The notes beneath the pieces were generated by a model. That model did no database searches. It was given only the letters and a program-made list of their open reading frames with translations, and was not told the origin of the DNA. Of a stretch of 64,000 bases of DNA, positions 21,716 to 33,909 are shown one piece after another. How positions within the stretch are numbered: the first letter of the stretch is position 1; each line of letters opens with the position of its first letter. Location of the stretch: NCBI GenBank assembly GCA_036936605.1, contig JAUPFV010000003.1, positions 104,541,278 through 104,605,277 of the forward strand, given 5' to 3'. The position numbers and the translations under genes are program-made. This DNA is from Limnanthes douglasii subsp. nivea. Taxonomy: Eukaryota > Streptophyta > Magnoliopsida > Brassicales > Limnanthaceae.

Positions 21716-22640
21716 TTAAGGACTAACCAATTCCATTATAATTATATCTTCATTATTTATTATGTACGATGGAATGTATAATTTGATAATATTTTGTATA
21801 TTTTAATATACTGAGTGACTTTTGTACAGGGTGTTAAATAATTAATTTTTTTTATACCATCAATCGTTTTAAATAAATTGAAATTTCATGATAAACAATT
21901 AAAATTTAAAAACTAAAATTATAATCAATAAATAAATGTTGCTCTCAAATAATTTTTATTGTTGTTTTTTAAAATAAATTAAAACTATCGATGTGATGTT
22001 TGTAGTGTATTTATAAGGGTTTGTAAAATATGTTTCTTATATAATCTGGGCAAATTGCCAACAAAAATCTGTCGCAAATCCGTGACAACCGAATGTAAGA
22101 GAGTGTTTGTTGCAAGATGGTTGCTAACACACAATAGCAACATATTTGTGATGAACAGTGAGTTCATTCTATGTGGTACCAAAAAGGAAGGGTTATATTA
22201 TGTTGATGACATCCCATTAGGTATATGGTTAAAGAAGTTTAAAGATTACTAGCGAGAAAAGAAAAGATTTGGTTATGACAATGCTTGAGACATACTTTAA
22301 TTGATTATTTAAAATATTTAATTATATTTTATTCATGAAGTTAAGAATCTTTATTTTTAAAGTAAGACTTGCATATTAAAATTCATCATATTTTTTATAT
22401 GTCGAGTTTCCAAATAGAGCATAATTCTTTTTGATTTAATACATTCTGATGTTTGAGGTGTATCTTTCACTACTGCTCTATTCATAATTTGTTGGTTTGT
22501 TATTTTTATTGATGATGATATTTGGTTGATATGTTTATATGTTTTGAAGCATAAAAGTGAAATTGATTATTTATTCGAAGCATTTTATCGTATTATTTAT
22601 ACTATTTTCGTTCGATTAAAGTTGTTCGATGAAAAATTAC
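21716..22640. other. AT-rich stretch, no clear gene
   Basis: No supported gene. The plus-strand open frame at 22055-22252 contains LCGTKKEGLYYVDDIPLG, loosely reminiscent of a copia gag-pre-integrase segment, but it is too short and isolated to call. Confidence 0.4.
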
Positions 22641-22828
22641 TTTGGTGAAAAATTAATTATGCATGAAACTATTAGAGATATAAGGATCCAAGCCCATTAG
22701 CCCTGTTTTTTTATCTATAAATATAAGTCAATGTTGAATGTTCTATGCATTACGTACACTTTCTAAATAATAAACCCAAGCAGTTTTTTGGAGGTTACTT
22801 ATTTCTTTTCTCTCTTTGTTTCTTAACA

Positions 22829-22841
22829 TGGTATTAGAGAC
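22829..22841 (+). promoter_or_regulatory. copia primer-binding site (initiator tRNA-Met)
   Basis: TGGTATTAGAGAC right after ..CTTAACA is one or two changes from the classic copia PBS TGGTATCAGAGC, complementary to the initiator tRNA-Met 3' end. A TATA-like segment (CTATAAATATAAG near 22715) and a leader rich in CT precede it, as in an LTR R/U5. Confidence 0.75.
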
Positions 22842-22939
22842 TAAAGTAATTTGATCAGAGAAGCATATAAATTCCTCTATTTCGTAGATCTACAATCAAG
22901 GAAGTCGGTCGATCCCAAACCAGATAGAAAAGATAAATA

Positions 22940-23340
22940 TTACCGTGAATGTATTAATTGGTAAATTTGTTGATAGAGAAGATGAGTAATATCTGATCTT
23001 AATTGATAAAATTGTAATTTCTTTGCTATTAATTGGTAAAATTGCAAGTTGAATTATTGGACAAATTGTAATAGTTGAATTAATTTGTGAATTTACGGAG
23101 GGAGAGGAAGATGAGTATTGTTGCTATTAATTGGTAAAATTACAGCCAAATTAATATCGAATCAATTGGTAACATTGCATAAGATGCGATAAAATTGCAA
23201 TACCGAATTATCGATAAAATTGCAACAGTGAGTTGAATTAATTGGTGAAATTGTATCAATTAATTAAATAGAGAGAATTAAGTGGTAAAATTGCAAAAAA
23301 TTAATTGGTAAAATCAATTATAAAGAATTAATTTGGATTT
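22940..23340 (+). repeat. degenerate ATTAATTGGTAAAATTGCA repeats
   Basis: About ten imperfect copies of a TTAATTGGTAAAATTGCA motif with irregular spacing occupy the region where copia gag should begin. No ORF survives through them. Confidence 0.7.
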
Positions 23341-23734
23341 CGGTTCAAAATAGAAAAGACTTTGGTCGTAAAAGTTGCATTGATTTTTTTATTTGGATTT
23401 CGATTGTGATTTCAGTTGGATTTTGGTTTGGTTGTGGATTGGTTTTTGTGTGGTTTCCAATTTGTTCTCTTGTGTTTCGATTGGATTTGTGTTGGAAATT
23501 TTGATCTGTTTTTTGTCATAATAGATACAGTCTTCGGTTTGCAGATCTGTTGTGTGGAGCCCCAGTCAAACGGTCCGATCGAAAGAAAAACAGTGTTCGT
23601 TTTTACTGAATTTTGGAGAGTGTGTCTGGGACATCCAATTCTTCTGTCTGACCGGTTGGATTATGATTCGGTGTTACGGTTCGAGATAAATCGCTACTGG
23701 AAAAGTGCAGCAGGTTTATTGTTTGATATTTGGA

Positions 23735-23846
23735 CTTGGTATTTGTATTTAGTTTGGTATTTAAATTTAGTTTGGTATTTGGACTTGAAATTTGGACTTA
23801 GTTTGGTATTTGGATCTGGTTTTGGATTTGGATTTGGATTTGATTG
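23735..23846 (+). repeat. TTTGGTATTTGGA / TTTGGATTTGGA simple repeats
   Basis: Short G/T-rich repetition: TTTGGTATTT(GG/TT)A units followed by GGATTTGGATTTGG. An open frame across it (23416-23847) is Trp/Phe/Leu-rich only because of the repeat and is not supported as a gene. Confidence 0.7.
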
Positions 23847-23977
23847 AATATTTTATTTGATCTCGTTGGACCATTGAGATTTTGAATTTCGACTGGGTTT
23901 GATTTTGGATTTGGGGTTTAATTTAAGATTTTGATTTTATTTTGACTTGATTAGAGATTGTAAATCGTACTACGAAT

Positions 23978-25345
23978 ATGATAGGAAAATATGATTTTTT
24001 AGAGTCTACTAGTAACAAACTGAATAAGAAGAACTTTGTTATGTCTACATCTGCATACCATTCGGGTATGTCTTCGTCTTCCACTTCAGGTATTGATTCA
24101 TCATTGTGGATTTTGGATTCAAGTGCATCTCATCATATGTCAGCTCACATGTCAAACTTTGTTTCGTTGTCTTATGTTTCACCCATATCTGTTTTGTATG
24201 CTAGTACTACACCAATGTCAGCAGAGGGAATTGGCTCTATTTGTACCCCTCATATATCGCTATCCGATGTTTACTACGTTCTCACCCTCGCTTTGAATCT
24301 TGTTTCGGTTAGCCAATTGTGTAAATCTGGTTATCTCGTATTGTTTTCTTATTTTTTGTGCTATACAAAAGTAACCGACTCATAGAGTGATTAAGACATG
24401 TCATAAAATAAGGAAACTCTATGTTTTAGAGAAACTCGTAGTAATAAATGTGGATATATATGGTGTTGAAACATACTTGACTGATATTGCTACCTCTAGT
24501 GTTGATTTGTCTTCGTTTCGTTTGAATCCTTCATCGTCTGAGTTTTATATTTGGTATTCTCGTCGAAGACATGTATCTGCATCGCGTTTAAAATTTTAGT
24601 CTCTACAGGTGATTTAGGTCAGTTAAGCACTTATAATATCTCAGATTGTAGTGGTTGTAAACTTGCAAAATTTTCGGCTTTACCGTTTAATGAAAATATT
24701 ACTTCTTCTATTGCTCCATATGATATCATTCATTCTGATGTATACTCAAATGATGGTTCGTCCTACTATGTTTCTTTCATCAATAAGTATACTCAATATA
24801 CTTGGGTTTACCTTATGAAATAGATATCAGATTTTCTTGGAATTTATAGACTATTTTGGGCACTTGTTAAGTTTCAACATTCGGTTGTAATAAAATGTTT
24901 CAAGTGTGACTTAGGGGGGATATACATCTAATTATTTTACTCAGTTACTTGCATCTGATGGTACCGTACATCAGTCTTCTTGCACTGACACCCCTCAGCA
25001 AAATGGTGTTGCAGAAAGAAAACATCATCACCTTATTGAGACTGCTCAGTCTTTGGTTTTATTTGATGAGGTTCCTACTATTTTTCGCAGAGAAGCAATT
25101 CATACTGATGTATATGTGATTAATTGAATTTCCACTACTCATAATGCAGGGATGTCTCCCTTTCAGAAGTTATACGGACAACATCAAGATTATTCTTCCT
25201 TACGAGTGTTTGGATGTACATGTTTTGTCATTTGTCCTCATGTAGAACTCAACAAATTGGGCCCTAAATCCGTAATATATATTTTCTTGGGTTATGGTGT
25301 TAGACCTTATATCTCTAACATAAACCACTTGTCCACATAGTCAAG
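23978..25345 (+). pseudogene. copia pol: protease, pre-integrase and integrase remains
   Basis: Recognisable blocks in several frames: SLWILDSSASHHMSAHMSNF (protease; the DSGA active site reads DSSA), ISLSDVYYVLTLALNLVSVS, CSGCKLAKFSALPF, APYDIIHSDVYSNDGSSYYV (first catalytic Asp of integrase), FINKYTQYTWVYLMK, then TDTPQQNGVAERKHHHLIET (catalytic-Glu region) and SPFQKLYGQHQDYSSLRVFG with CTCFVICPHVELNKLGPKS. Stops at about 24385, 24599, 24823 and 25125 plus shifts make it non-functional. Confidence 0.85.
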
Positions 25346-26074
25346 GACAAAATAGCGTGGTTGAATGAAATCATCATATACTTGAGACTTCTCGTGCTCA
25401 TTTTCTTGAAGATCGTGTTTTCGAAAATTTATTGGTATATTTTATTCAATATATCATTTACCTCTTTAACATATGTCGTCGTGTGTTTTGTATTTATAAA
25501 CACCACAATCTTACTTCGTGAGTTTTTGGTTGTTTGGGGTATGTATATCTCTACAAAAATAAAAAGAGTAAAATGGATCTGTGAGAGGGTTCATAGTGTT
25601 TCATCTCCACCAAAATAGTTACCGATGTTATCATCCATACACTTGATGTTTTACGTTACCTTAGATGTTATGTTTGTATGAATGAGATGTTTTTCGTGTT
25701 TGAGGTGCCTAATCATGAATTTCAAGGGATTAATAAAGTAAGAGAAGCACTTCAGAGCAAAAAATGATACTGGACCCATATCTATCTCCTTCATTATCCA
25801 AATTTCAGCTGAGCCAATTGAACCAATGAACATAGATCAGCCATACAACATTTCTATGTTCATTTAGATTTCATAACCAACACTGTCCAGACCTATTGAT
25901 TGCTCCAATTGTATTCTGAACACAAATATACATGCTCATTCTAAGTTCTTAAAATCCTTTTACTTCTTAAAACATTACTTAATTTGTAAAAAAACATTAC
26001 AAGGAAAAAAAATAAAGGAAAGTTATTCAACATATACTCACCATATGATAAAGTTAAATACGTAATCGTTGATT

Positions 26075-26730
26075 ATGTTTCTATACATAAACTGTATCCT
26101 TAGGTTAAGGCGTCTTTGAATCTGATAAAAGAAAATAAAATCCCTAATAAAGTGGAAGAGGTTTTGAGAGATCCAAAACATGTATAAGTGGTGGATGTAG
26201 AGATGAAGGAATTGCAGCATAATAGTGTATGCGTTGTTTTTCAAAAACCTAAAGATACGAAGCATGTTGGATGTCGATGAGTGTATACAATAAAACATAA
26301 AACTGATGGATCAATTGAAAAATATAGAGAAAAACTTGTAGTTAAATGGTATACACAAACATAAGATGTTGACTACCGGAATAAGTTGTTTCAATTATAA
26401 AAATAAATACATCAACATGAGTTTGTGAGCTTCTTGAGCTAATGGAACTCTTGTTAAAATATAATCTTTCCAATACAAAATATAACACTTTATTATAATG
26501 ATCAAGTTGTTATAAAAATAACAAATAGTATGGTTTAAGATGACATATCCAAGAATGCTAAAGTTGACATACAATTTTATTAAAGATAGACTCGTAAAGA
26601 AACTAATTCGTATACCATGTATAAGGTTAGAAGAGTCGTGAACAATTGTCTTAACGCATGTAACATATATAATGGTTTCTCTAAACTCACTTAACAAACT
26701 GGATGTATGAAACATCTACGAACCAACTTG
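26075..26730 (+). pseudogene. copia pol: RT start and RNase H end joined
   Basis: The first part reads IPNKVEEVLRDPKHV, MKELQHNSVCVVFQKPKDTK, VGCR.VYTIKHKTDGSIEKY and VVKWYTQT, the start of copia RT. The next readable part is already the RNase H end: NQVVIKITNSMV-type sequence near 26500, FIKDRLVKKLIRIP, VLTHV and SLNSLNKLDV.NIYEPT. The RT catalytic core and most of RNase H are deleted between them (near 26400-26470). Confidence 0.75.
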
Positions 26731-26740
26731 AAAAATAATG

Positions 26741-27360
26741 TGGGTGTGAGTTAGGTGAATATATGATTGAAGATATTAGTTTAATAGTCAAAAGATTATA
26801 TAATCTTTGACTATTATTAATATATTTTGATAATGAAATATTTGGTCAAGCCTTGAACCTGTTTATGAATTTGTCTAAATTATATTTATTGTTAGTATTA
26901 ATAGAATTCATAAGGTGCATTTGTGTACATGGGCTATTAAATCCAAGAGGGTCCATATTGGTCACTATAAATAAAGCGTGTCATTTGAGTTGTGATGGGT
27001 GGATATTTATTATTACTATTTAATGATTTTAATTTATATTTCTCTCTATCTAACTTTTTATTTTTCTACCAAGTCTTAATTTCGGTGAGTTAGTCGTGCA
27101 GTAATCAGGAGCCCTTATGATTGCTCTGAAGCACAAGTGAGCCGAAAGAGTCCAACCAGACCTAAAATCATTAATAATGACCATAATGGGAGGTTTTGTA
27201 TGTATATCTTGCAGCGTCTGACTCTTTTATTTCACCCAAAGGGTTTTGATCGAAACATTTTATTAGCCCACTATATTCATCAACGATAAATATTTGGTAA
27301 AAACGTATGACCAGTGTTAGTGTTTTGCTAATATGATCTATTATCAGTTTCTGACCCTCG
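26741..27360. other. possible copia 3' LTR region; 33-nt palindrome
   Basis: Follows the last copia pol codons, where a 3' LTR is expected. It holds a near-perfect palindrome at 26791-26823 (AATAGTCAAAAGATTAT / ATAATCTTTGACTATT) and a TATAAATAAAG box near 26965. It does not align by eye with 22641-22828, so I do not call an LTR. Confidence 0.35.
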
Positions 27361-28220
27361 ATTATATTTTGGATGCTCTGCCATTTGAAAGATGGGAAAT
27401 TGACTTGGTCAAACCTCTTCCTAGAGTTGTTAGAGACCGAAAATACATCATCGTGCTTATGGATTATTTCTCAAAGTGGGAAGAGGCCGAACCACTCTTT
27501 GGGATATAGGCTAAGAGGGTTATTAACTTCATATTGACCAACATATGTTAAATGTTTGATGTACCAAATTCGATAAATACATACAATGGTCTTTATTTCC
27601 AAAATGTTTTATTAAATGTATTTTTCGAAGAAAATGGTATGTAACAACACTTATACATCATTTTCACCCACAAACAAACACACAAGTGGAAGTGACCAAC
27701 TAAAGTGTACTAGAAGAATTGAAGAAAAAATTATCTTCAAGAGGTCATGTGGGCTTATTAAATGACGCTGTGAAGCGCGATGGATGAGACTCATTTCATA
27801 CTTGTGTATGAAATTGATGCAGTGGTCCCGCCGAATAAAACGACCTCACCTTTCAAAGTCTTTAATTACACCCGAGGGGAGGGGAAGGGGAATAAAGAAG
27901 GAATTTGGGACGAGATAGACCTAATTGGAGAAAAGAGGATAAAAGCGCATTTGATGATCCAAGACTATCAAATCCTCACGATGATCCGATATGCTTTGAA
28001 GGTCTGAGAATATGAATTGAAGGTTAGAGACAAGAATATGAGAAAGGTTTTCCGTATACAGAAGAAAGAGCCATTGGAAACTTGGCTCGAGCTAGGAAGG
28101 TCCTTAGTTTATGGTTGAGCAAATCAAAGTGAGAACCTACAAACTGGTGGATAAAAAGGGACGGAACCTTTAATACCCATGGAATTTTAAACATCTCCAT
28201 ATTTACCACGTGTAAACATA
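27361..28220 (+). pseudogene. integrase remnant of a second Tat family (F)
   Basis: Blocks in several frames: LPFERWEIDLVKPLP (first catalytic Asp), YIIVLMDYFSKWEEAEPL, INFILTNI, then the catalytic-Glu area and after it FILVYEIDAVVPPNKTTSP, DEIDLIGEKRIKAHLMIQDY, RDKNMRKVF and a chromodomain-free C-terminus (GTEPLIPMEF). The equivalent of TDNGPQF is mutated to N.YNGLYFQN. It is clearly more diverged from A and B than they are from each other. Confidence 0.8.
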
Positions 28221-28278
28221 TATTCCATGTTATTTAAATTTTGAACTAAGTATTTTATAATTTTTGAAGGGATCGATA

Positions 28279-28328
28279 ACATACTCTTTTTCCAACCATG
28301 ATGGCGCGGGAAGGTTTTAAGGATGAGT
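28279..28328 (+). other. conserved post-pol motif (F)
   Basis: ACATACTCTTTTTCCAACC followed by GGCGCGGGAAGGTTTTAAGG lies just after the integrase remnant. It is the counterpart of 3522-3569 and 56201-56250 despite the strong divergence of the neighbouring coding sequence. Confidence 0.65.
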
Positions 28329-28563
28329 TATATGGCCGCCACTCTTTTTATAAATAAAAAAATAATATTATATCATGTATGTTCCATTATTACTTGTGTG
28401 AGGTCCCAAATCCTTCGTGAAGTGTTACAACCTTAAATTGGTCAAGTAAGGTCATACCATCTTATGCGAAATAATTATGCAAGTATTATATTCGTAAAAG
28501 TTCCAACCATAGTTGGTTAATCACCTTTGTTGGAGCCTTAAATATTTTGAAAAGATTCAAATC

Positions 28564-28681
28564 GGACCTAATATAAAAGAGTCTGAAGTGGACCTACAAT
28601 AAAAGAGTCGGAAATAGACCTAATATGAAAGAGTCTAAAGTGAAACTAATATAAAAGAGTCCGCGGTTGACCTAATATGGG
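28564..28681 (+). repeat. 26-27-bp tandem repeat in the F post-pol spacer
   Basis: Four to five units of the type GACCTAATATAAAAGAGTC at 28564, 28590, 28617 and 28643, with a partial fifth. It occupies the same position (after integrase and the post-pol motif) as the 61-bp repeats of B, though the sequences are unrelated. Confidence 0.85.
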
Positions 28682-29229
28682 ATAATACATAGTGAATTAA
28701 ATAAAACAAATAGGCTATAAGGGGTACCCAACATAAATTATGAACTAAATACAACGCGACCAAGTGCAAAGCCAAACAACTAAATAGAAATAAAGTACAA
28801 ACAAAAAATGTCTCGACTTTTGTCAGACTTTGGTCACAAAGATATTGTGCCTTGTATAGGTAATGAATTTTGTGTGAAGAGATATATTACACAACATTCA
28901 ACCCCCGCATACCATGGTGAACTAGAGCAAAAATACAAAAAACTAAAGGATGGGAGAACTAACAATTCAAGCAGCCAAAGTCATACTCATCTTCTGTTAT
29001 CTATTTTCTTATCATTTTCATCGAGGGATACTCTAGTAGGTCTGTGCACAACTGACATAAGATGCCATAAAGATATAAGGTGTAGGTCGAGAATCTTGTG
29101 GTAAAAACCAATGACCATCACATACTTGATCTCCAAGGCTTTGTTAGTCGAAGTCTCGAGCATATACTGCTCCTCACGGTAAGCCCCATGTATTTGGAAG
29201 AATATTTTTATTTTTTAAAAATATTTCTT
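28682..29229. other. no clear gene; possible decayed aORF tail
   Basis: By position this could hold the end of an aORF on the minus strand. A readable minus-strand segment (YREEQYMLETSTNKALEIKY) occurs near 29160-29200 but matches nothing I can name. The plus-strand open frame at 28808-29104 has no domain. Confidence 0.3.
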
Positions 29230-31280
29230 CTAAAAAAATTAGAATAGTATAATCTTTAACTAGTCTTTTTTGTGCATATGGTGTAATGAAAAGATCATAT
29301 ACATATAAGAATATGATTATTTGTGTAGATGAGAGTGTATCTAATAACATTACACTTAGGTTATTGGCGATTGACCGTTATATGTAGGCAATGCACATAC
29401 CTCCTAACCACATAGTTCAAAAATTATTCGCAAGACGAGAAACAAAAACCAAAAGAAGATAAGTTAATCCAAAAATTATTGTTATTGAGTGTATTGCCTA
29501 GAGATGTATATTTTTATTTTGAAGAAATATAACCCGAATAATGTATCCAACATGTTCATCATCTATAATTTTTGCAAAAGCATCGTTATGTTGAAAAACA
29601 CGAGCAATCATACATGCAATATTTGTTATAAAAATGATGAAGAATAATTACTTTGAATGGCATCAGATGAACGAGGGATCATATATGATTACCAAACTGT
29701 TTTTTGTGCATCTTATCAGTATTGAGTTATTGCATACATTCTCACGAGTACTTATCATGAGTATTATTTACAAGATAAGGAGGTGTTGTATATGTTGTTA
29801 CGAGATCAAAGAAGAAAATTAACTACATGTGGGTCGTGGATGTTCTATGTTTGGGGATGAGGCATTATATATGTGCCTTATCGAGTGTAATCTTGACAGA
29901 GAGTTAATGTTGATGGGAGATATCAAATTCGTATGTCCTAGCACAGCTCATATACTATGCAAATGACATATATACAAAAATAGTTTTGCAAATATAGAGA
30001 AGTAGATGACATAAACATAAGATTTAGAAGATTTTATAGGTTTTTGGAAGGAAATGGCCACATGAAAAACCGAGAAATAATCAAACATAAAAATAAGAGC
30101 AATGAAAGAAGTATTTGTTGATTACCTAACCAACACCAATTATCTTATCACTTTATGAATAAAATCATACTATAAGTGATCCATTCCTCATTTCAAAACG
30201 AGATTGAACGTTTGGATAAAAATACAAACCAATCGGTAAGTAATTTTCAATATTTAGCGTACATATTAAAAAAATAATAACATTTTAATTAAACTCTTTT
30301 ATTTTTATTTTGAAGATTCAATAGTGCTTTTCAAACTTTGGTTCGAGTAGACGGAATTTGAAACTTTTATGAAACTTCATGCATTTCTAGATTCCATAAA
30401 TGAAGCAGGCTTAGATATATTGTTCAATAAATATAAATGAAATGTCATTATAAGGGTCGACCAAGTAGCCTCGCGTTATATATTTTAAAAAACTTTAGGT
30501 TCCATCATTTATGTGAAAACTGCATCTGAATATGTTCAAAAAAAAGAATAATCAACAGTTTTATCTGTAGATTACATGCCAAATATCCAGACCAACATTA
30601 CGATTACCAGACTATATCTAAAGGATTTAATTGTGCCGAAGATGAATGACATTATATAAGATGGGATTTAATGGTCGCTATAAAAGATAACTAAGATTGA
30701 TACTTGAAACTGTATATTTTAAAAGCAATTCTAGAAGAAAAACAAATGTTTGAGTTATATTGCATCAAAATTCTTAGGATGAGTGTTTTGTATGACATTA
30801 TATGATATCAGATTAGTTATAGGCACTCGCTATTAATGTGTGTAATACATATTTGTTCATCAAGAATGTGCAATATTTTTACTCTTACACAGTTTCCCAC
30901 CACATTCAGAATCTATGAAAAATATTGGAATTTATTTCATATATGGAAATTATTTTTTTCATACAAGTAAATAAATCACATTATATTCTAGTATGTTAAC
31001 ATTAGTTCGATTTATCTAATTGTTACTTAGCTTTTTAGGTTCATATGTTCAAAAAACAAACCGTTGTTGAAATTATATTCTATTTGGTCGCGCCACTGAA
31101 CATAGAGAAAGAAGTGCATGTGAATTTATGTACTATGAAAGACTCAATAAATATAGTCAGATTATGCCATCATTCTTTCATGCTAAAGACCATTTGTTAC
31201 CTATTAGATTTAACATTTGTGGATCTTATTCATGGCAAATATGGTTGTTTTCTTTTATTTTGTTATTATTGGTTTTTTTA
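29230..31280 (+). pseudogene. FAR1/FHY3-like MULE transposase relic, possible OTU-like tail
   Basis: Decayed Mutator-type transposase of the FAR1-related class. Readable blocks: PNNVSNMFIIYNFCK; NNYFEWHQMNEGSYMITKLF and FFVHLISIELLHTFSRVLIM with YKI (29634-29790), matching the 'LFWAHP..IELL..FP.VLIMDCTYKT' signature of the MULE domain; YMWVVDVL (about 29828); SVILTE..LMLMGDIKFVCP and STAHILCK.HIYTKI (about 29890-29980), matching 'ILTDRE.ALM.AI..VFP....LLC.WHI'. Further on, KGRPSSLA (about 30455) and FNCAEDE.HYIRWDLM (about 30630) resemble the RGRP..S linker and OTU-peptidase-like tail of some plant MULE proteins; this last assignment is weak. No terminal inverted repeats were found. Confidence 0.65.
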
Positions 31281-32040
31281 ATACCGTGGTTTTATACATA
31301 TATTGTTTGAACTTGAATATGTATTTTGTTCAAAATGTATTCTATGATGTTTGAACTTGATTATATTTTAGGTAAATTTAGATAACATTATAACATAGTA
31401 TCCCCATGATACTTATTAATTCTCTCATGCTCCATGATTTTTTTCCATCTTGTTATGTTTTACATTAACGAAAAACATTTTTGTCCTCATATAGATATAG
31501 TTGTTTAGCTTCATTTACATCACTGTCTAATCCTAAGCCATCATTCTTACAACACTTAATCGTCTCTCAACCCTATGCCATTTTTCTCACATAACTCAAC
31601 CTTTTATACCTCATTCTTGACCGTACAATCTCTCAATTCAATTTTGATGGTTTATCTATTTGTTCGACTCTAAGGAAATAATAAAGAACAACCATGTAAT
31701 TTTTTTCTATTTTTGAGTTTTATTTATGCCAAAACGAAGAACATTAACTTTTAAAAGGTTGAAATGTTTTTGATTATCACGAAGAGAAACCATAATTCTA
31801 AAAAGAAGAACAAACTTTTACTAAAATGATTTTTGGTTATCATTGATGAGGGAAGAATCATGCAACTAAAAGATCTTGGTGAATTAAGGGTGTAATTCGA
31901 CATAAAGAATTTATTTTAGGAGTAATTGATAGTTATGTAATATAAAATGACCAATTTATAACAAAATAAACTTGAGGAGGGGACCACAATCAACAATTTG
32001 TTTAGGCATGTGGGACCCTATAAATTTACTATTAAAGAAC
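31281..32040. other. AT-rich stretch, no gene seen
   Basis: No coding or repeat feature is supported before the Tat C fragment begins. The overlapping plus-strand open frames at 31045-31310 are AT-rich and domain-free. Confidence 0.5.
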
Positions 32041-32758
32041 ACCACATCTTACAATGCTATCTTCAGAAGGTCTTAGTTATCCAAGATGCATGTAGTAATT
32101 TCTACTGTCCACCAGTACTTAAAATATGTTGTGGGGAATAATATCAGAACAGTTAGAAGTAGTCAAAAATGGCTAGAGAATGTTATCGTATTGCTTTGTC
32201 TTCCAAGCCACTTCGGGCGAGTGAACCAAAAAAAGCATAGAAGTTAGCATGGATTTTGTTGGAACCTACCCGTGTTGATGATCCAAGGGAGTCCCACAAA
32301 ATTTTGATTCCCGAGGAAAGTTATGAAGATTATACGTATCCAAATGGTAAAATTTTAAAAATCGGTACAAAATTATCTCCAAGTCTAAAAGAGAGATTCA
32401 TTGAGTTTTTATCCACCAAGTTAGATATGTTTTCTTAGTGTTCTGAGGATGTTACTGGAGTGCCCGCTGAAATAATTTACCACAGGCTGGTAGTTAAGAG
32501 TAATGTGCGTCCAATCATACAAAAAGGAAGGCCTTTTTCTCAAGAAAAGTTTGAGGCAATAGAGCGGAGGTAGATCGTTAATTGCGAGTAGGGTATATTC
32601 CGGAATCTAAATATATGTTGTGGACAACAAATCCAATGTTAGTAAAAAAAATGGCAAGTTGCAAATGTGTGTAGATTTCACGGACTTAAATATGACATGC
32701 TCGAAGGATCTTTTCCCAGTCCCGCATATTGATCAATTGGTATTCCACATACTTTGAA
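32041..32758 (+). pseudogene. Tat pol: protease end and RT start (C)
   Basis: Protease tail: LSKMHVVISTVHQYLKYVVG and VRSSQKW, parallel to A 284-380. The linker and RT start are in the open frame at 32256-32438: DDPRESHKILIPEESYEDY, LKIGTKLSPSLKERFIEFL, then SEDVTGVPAEIIYHRL and IQKGRPFSQEKFEAIE. The last pieces correspond to 'FTDLN..CPKD.FP.P.IDQLV' near 32680-32740. Several stops and shifts. Sequence identity with pol is lost at about 32758. Confidence 0.82.
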
Positions 32759-33909
32759 ATTAGAAGTTATCAATCCATAGGCTCTGTCCTTTTGGATTTC
32801 TCCCCTTTCCCATCCGAACTTCCTTCTTTGGATTCCACTTCATCATTTCCTTTAGAACTTTCATATGATAACTCTTCAGAAGCAGCCATCTCATCTGCCA
32901 GAGATATATTTGGCGGCATAAATTTCTATAGAACCAAGTCCCACAATGATCCAAGAATTAAGTTCAGAAATTATTTATGGAACAATAAAACCATATCTGA
33001 TTTGATCGAAGTATCCCACTCATTTAATTTATTTACAGTGACCTTGGCATACTCTTCTAACAAATTATCAGCTTCTTTAGTAGACTTAGCCTTTAGATCT
33101 TTGATTTCTTCTTCTAACTCTCTTTTTGTCTTCTCCAAAGCTTCTTTCTCACCTATGATACGATCCATAGACTATTTACTAGTCTTCTGTTGATCTTGTA
33201 GTTCATATATCTCTTTGGTACTAGAGGTTTAGAATTTCTTAAGCTCCTTTTGAACTTTTGATACCTCCTCCTTGGCCTTTCCCACCTCCGATCTGAGTGT
33301 ATCAGCCTCCTTAATTGCATTATCAGCCTTAACCTTCTCTACTTCAAGGGAGTTTTGAAGTTTATTGTTCACCTCTTGAAGACCTGAGATAAATTCTCGT
33401 TGAGATTTAACCTCCCTTTTCAATTTAATAATGAGTCTTACACAATCCATTATCGAATATTCTACTAGTATCGTTTTCTTTTGAGACTTCGAAGGAAATA
33501 CCGTCATATATCATGTTAGGGGCTGAACTTGGAAATATCTTGTTAAAAGACTCGTAATCAAACCCTATCAACTCATCCATCGGTCATTAATCCCGGTTGT
33601 GTCTTCATCCTCGAAATTTAGAAATAAAAAAGATTGATCATCTGCTACAGGAATAGTGGGAACTTGAATATCCGGAAGCAACGCAAAATCCAAACTGAGT
33701 AAATTTTTCTTTTTCTTTTTTTCTTCTCTTATCACTACCTTCTTTGTGTCTTTTTTATCCTTTTTAGGCTCAATTATGTTTGGGGGCATAATATCTCCCT
33801 CCAAAGTAGCAGGAACTGCATCCAACAATGATGCATCAATCCCTTATGATTATCTTTCGGTATCTTTTCCAGCAACATTTTGGGAAGTCCTTTTTTTTAT
33901 TTTGTTTAT

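Larger units (their letters stand above)
22641..26740 (+). mobile_element. Ty1/copia retrotransposon, degenerate
   Basis: Order on the plus strand: probable LTR end and initiator-Met PBS (22829), AT-rich leader and gag area, protease/pre-integrase/integrase pieces (23978-25345), RT start (about 26100-26400) and RNase H end (about 26470-26730). The RT core is missing. This order (integrase before RT) is copia-specific. LTR boundaries are not resolved because the sequences near 22641-22828 and after 26740 do not align by eye. Confidence 0.75.

Noticed and set aside
22055..22252. Short frame with LCGTKKEGLYYVDD, possible copia piece
   Set aside because: Too short, no adjacent integrase motif, and it lies upstream of the copia PBS.
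23416..23847. 143-codon Phe/Leu/Trp-rich frame that looks like a membrane protein
   Set aside because: Composition comes from TTTGG-type simple repeats inside the copia leader; no conserved motif.
28564..28681. Regular short repeats considered as a CRISPR array
   Set aside because: Contiguous diverged tandem units with no unique spacers, in a plant retrotransposon context.
32729..33193. 154-codon plus-strand frame rich in Ser/Leu
   Set aside because: Reverse-strand shadow of the Lys/Glu-rich coiled coil of aORF C; no domain of its own.
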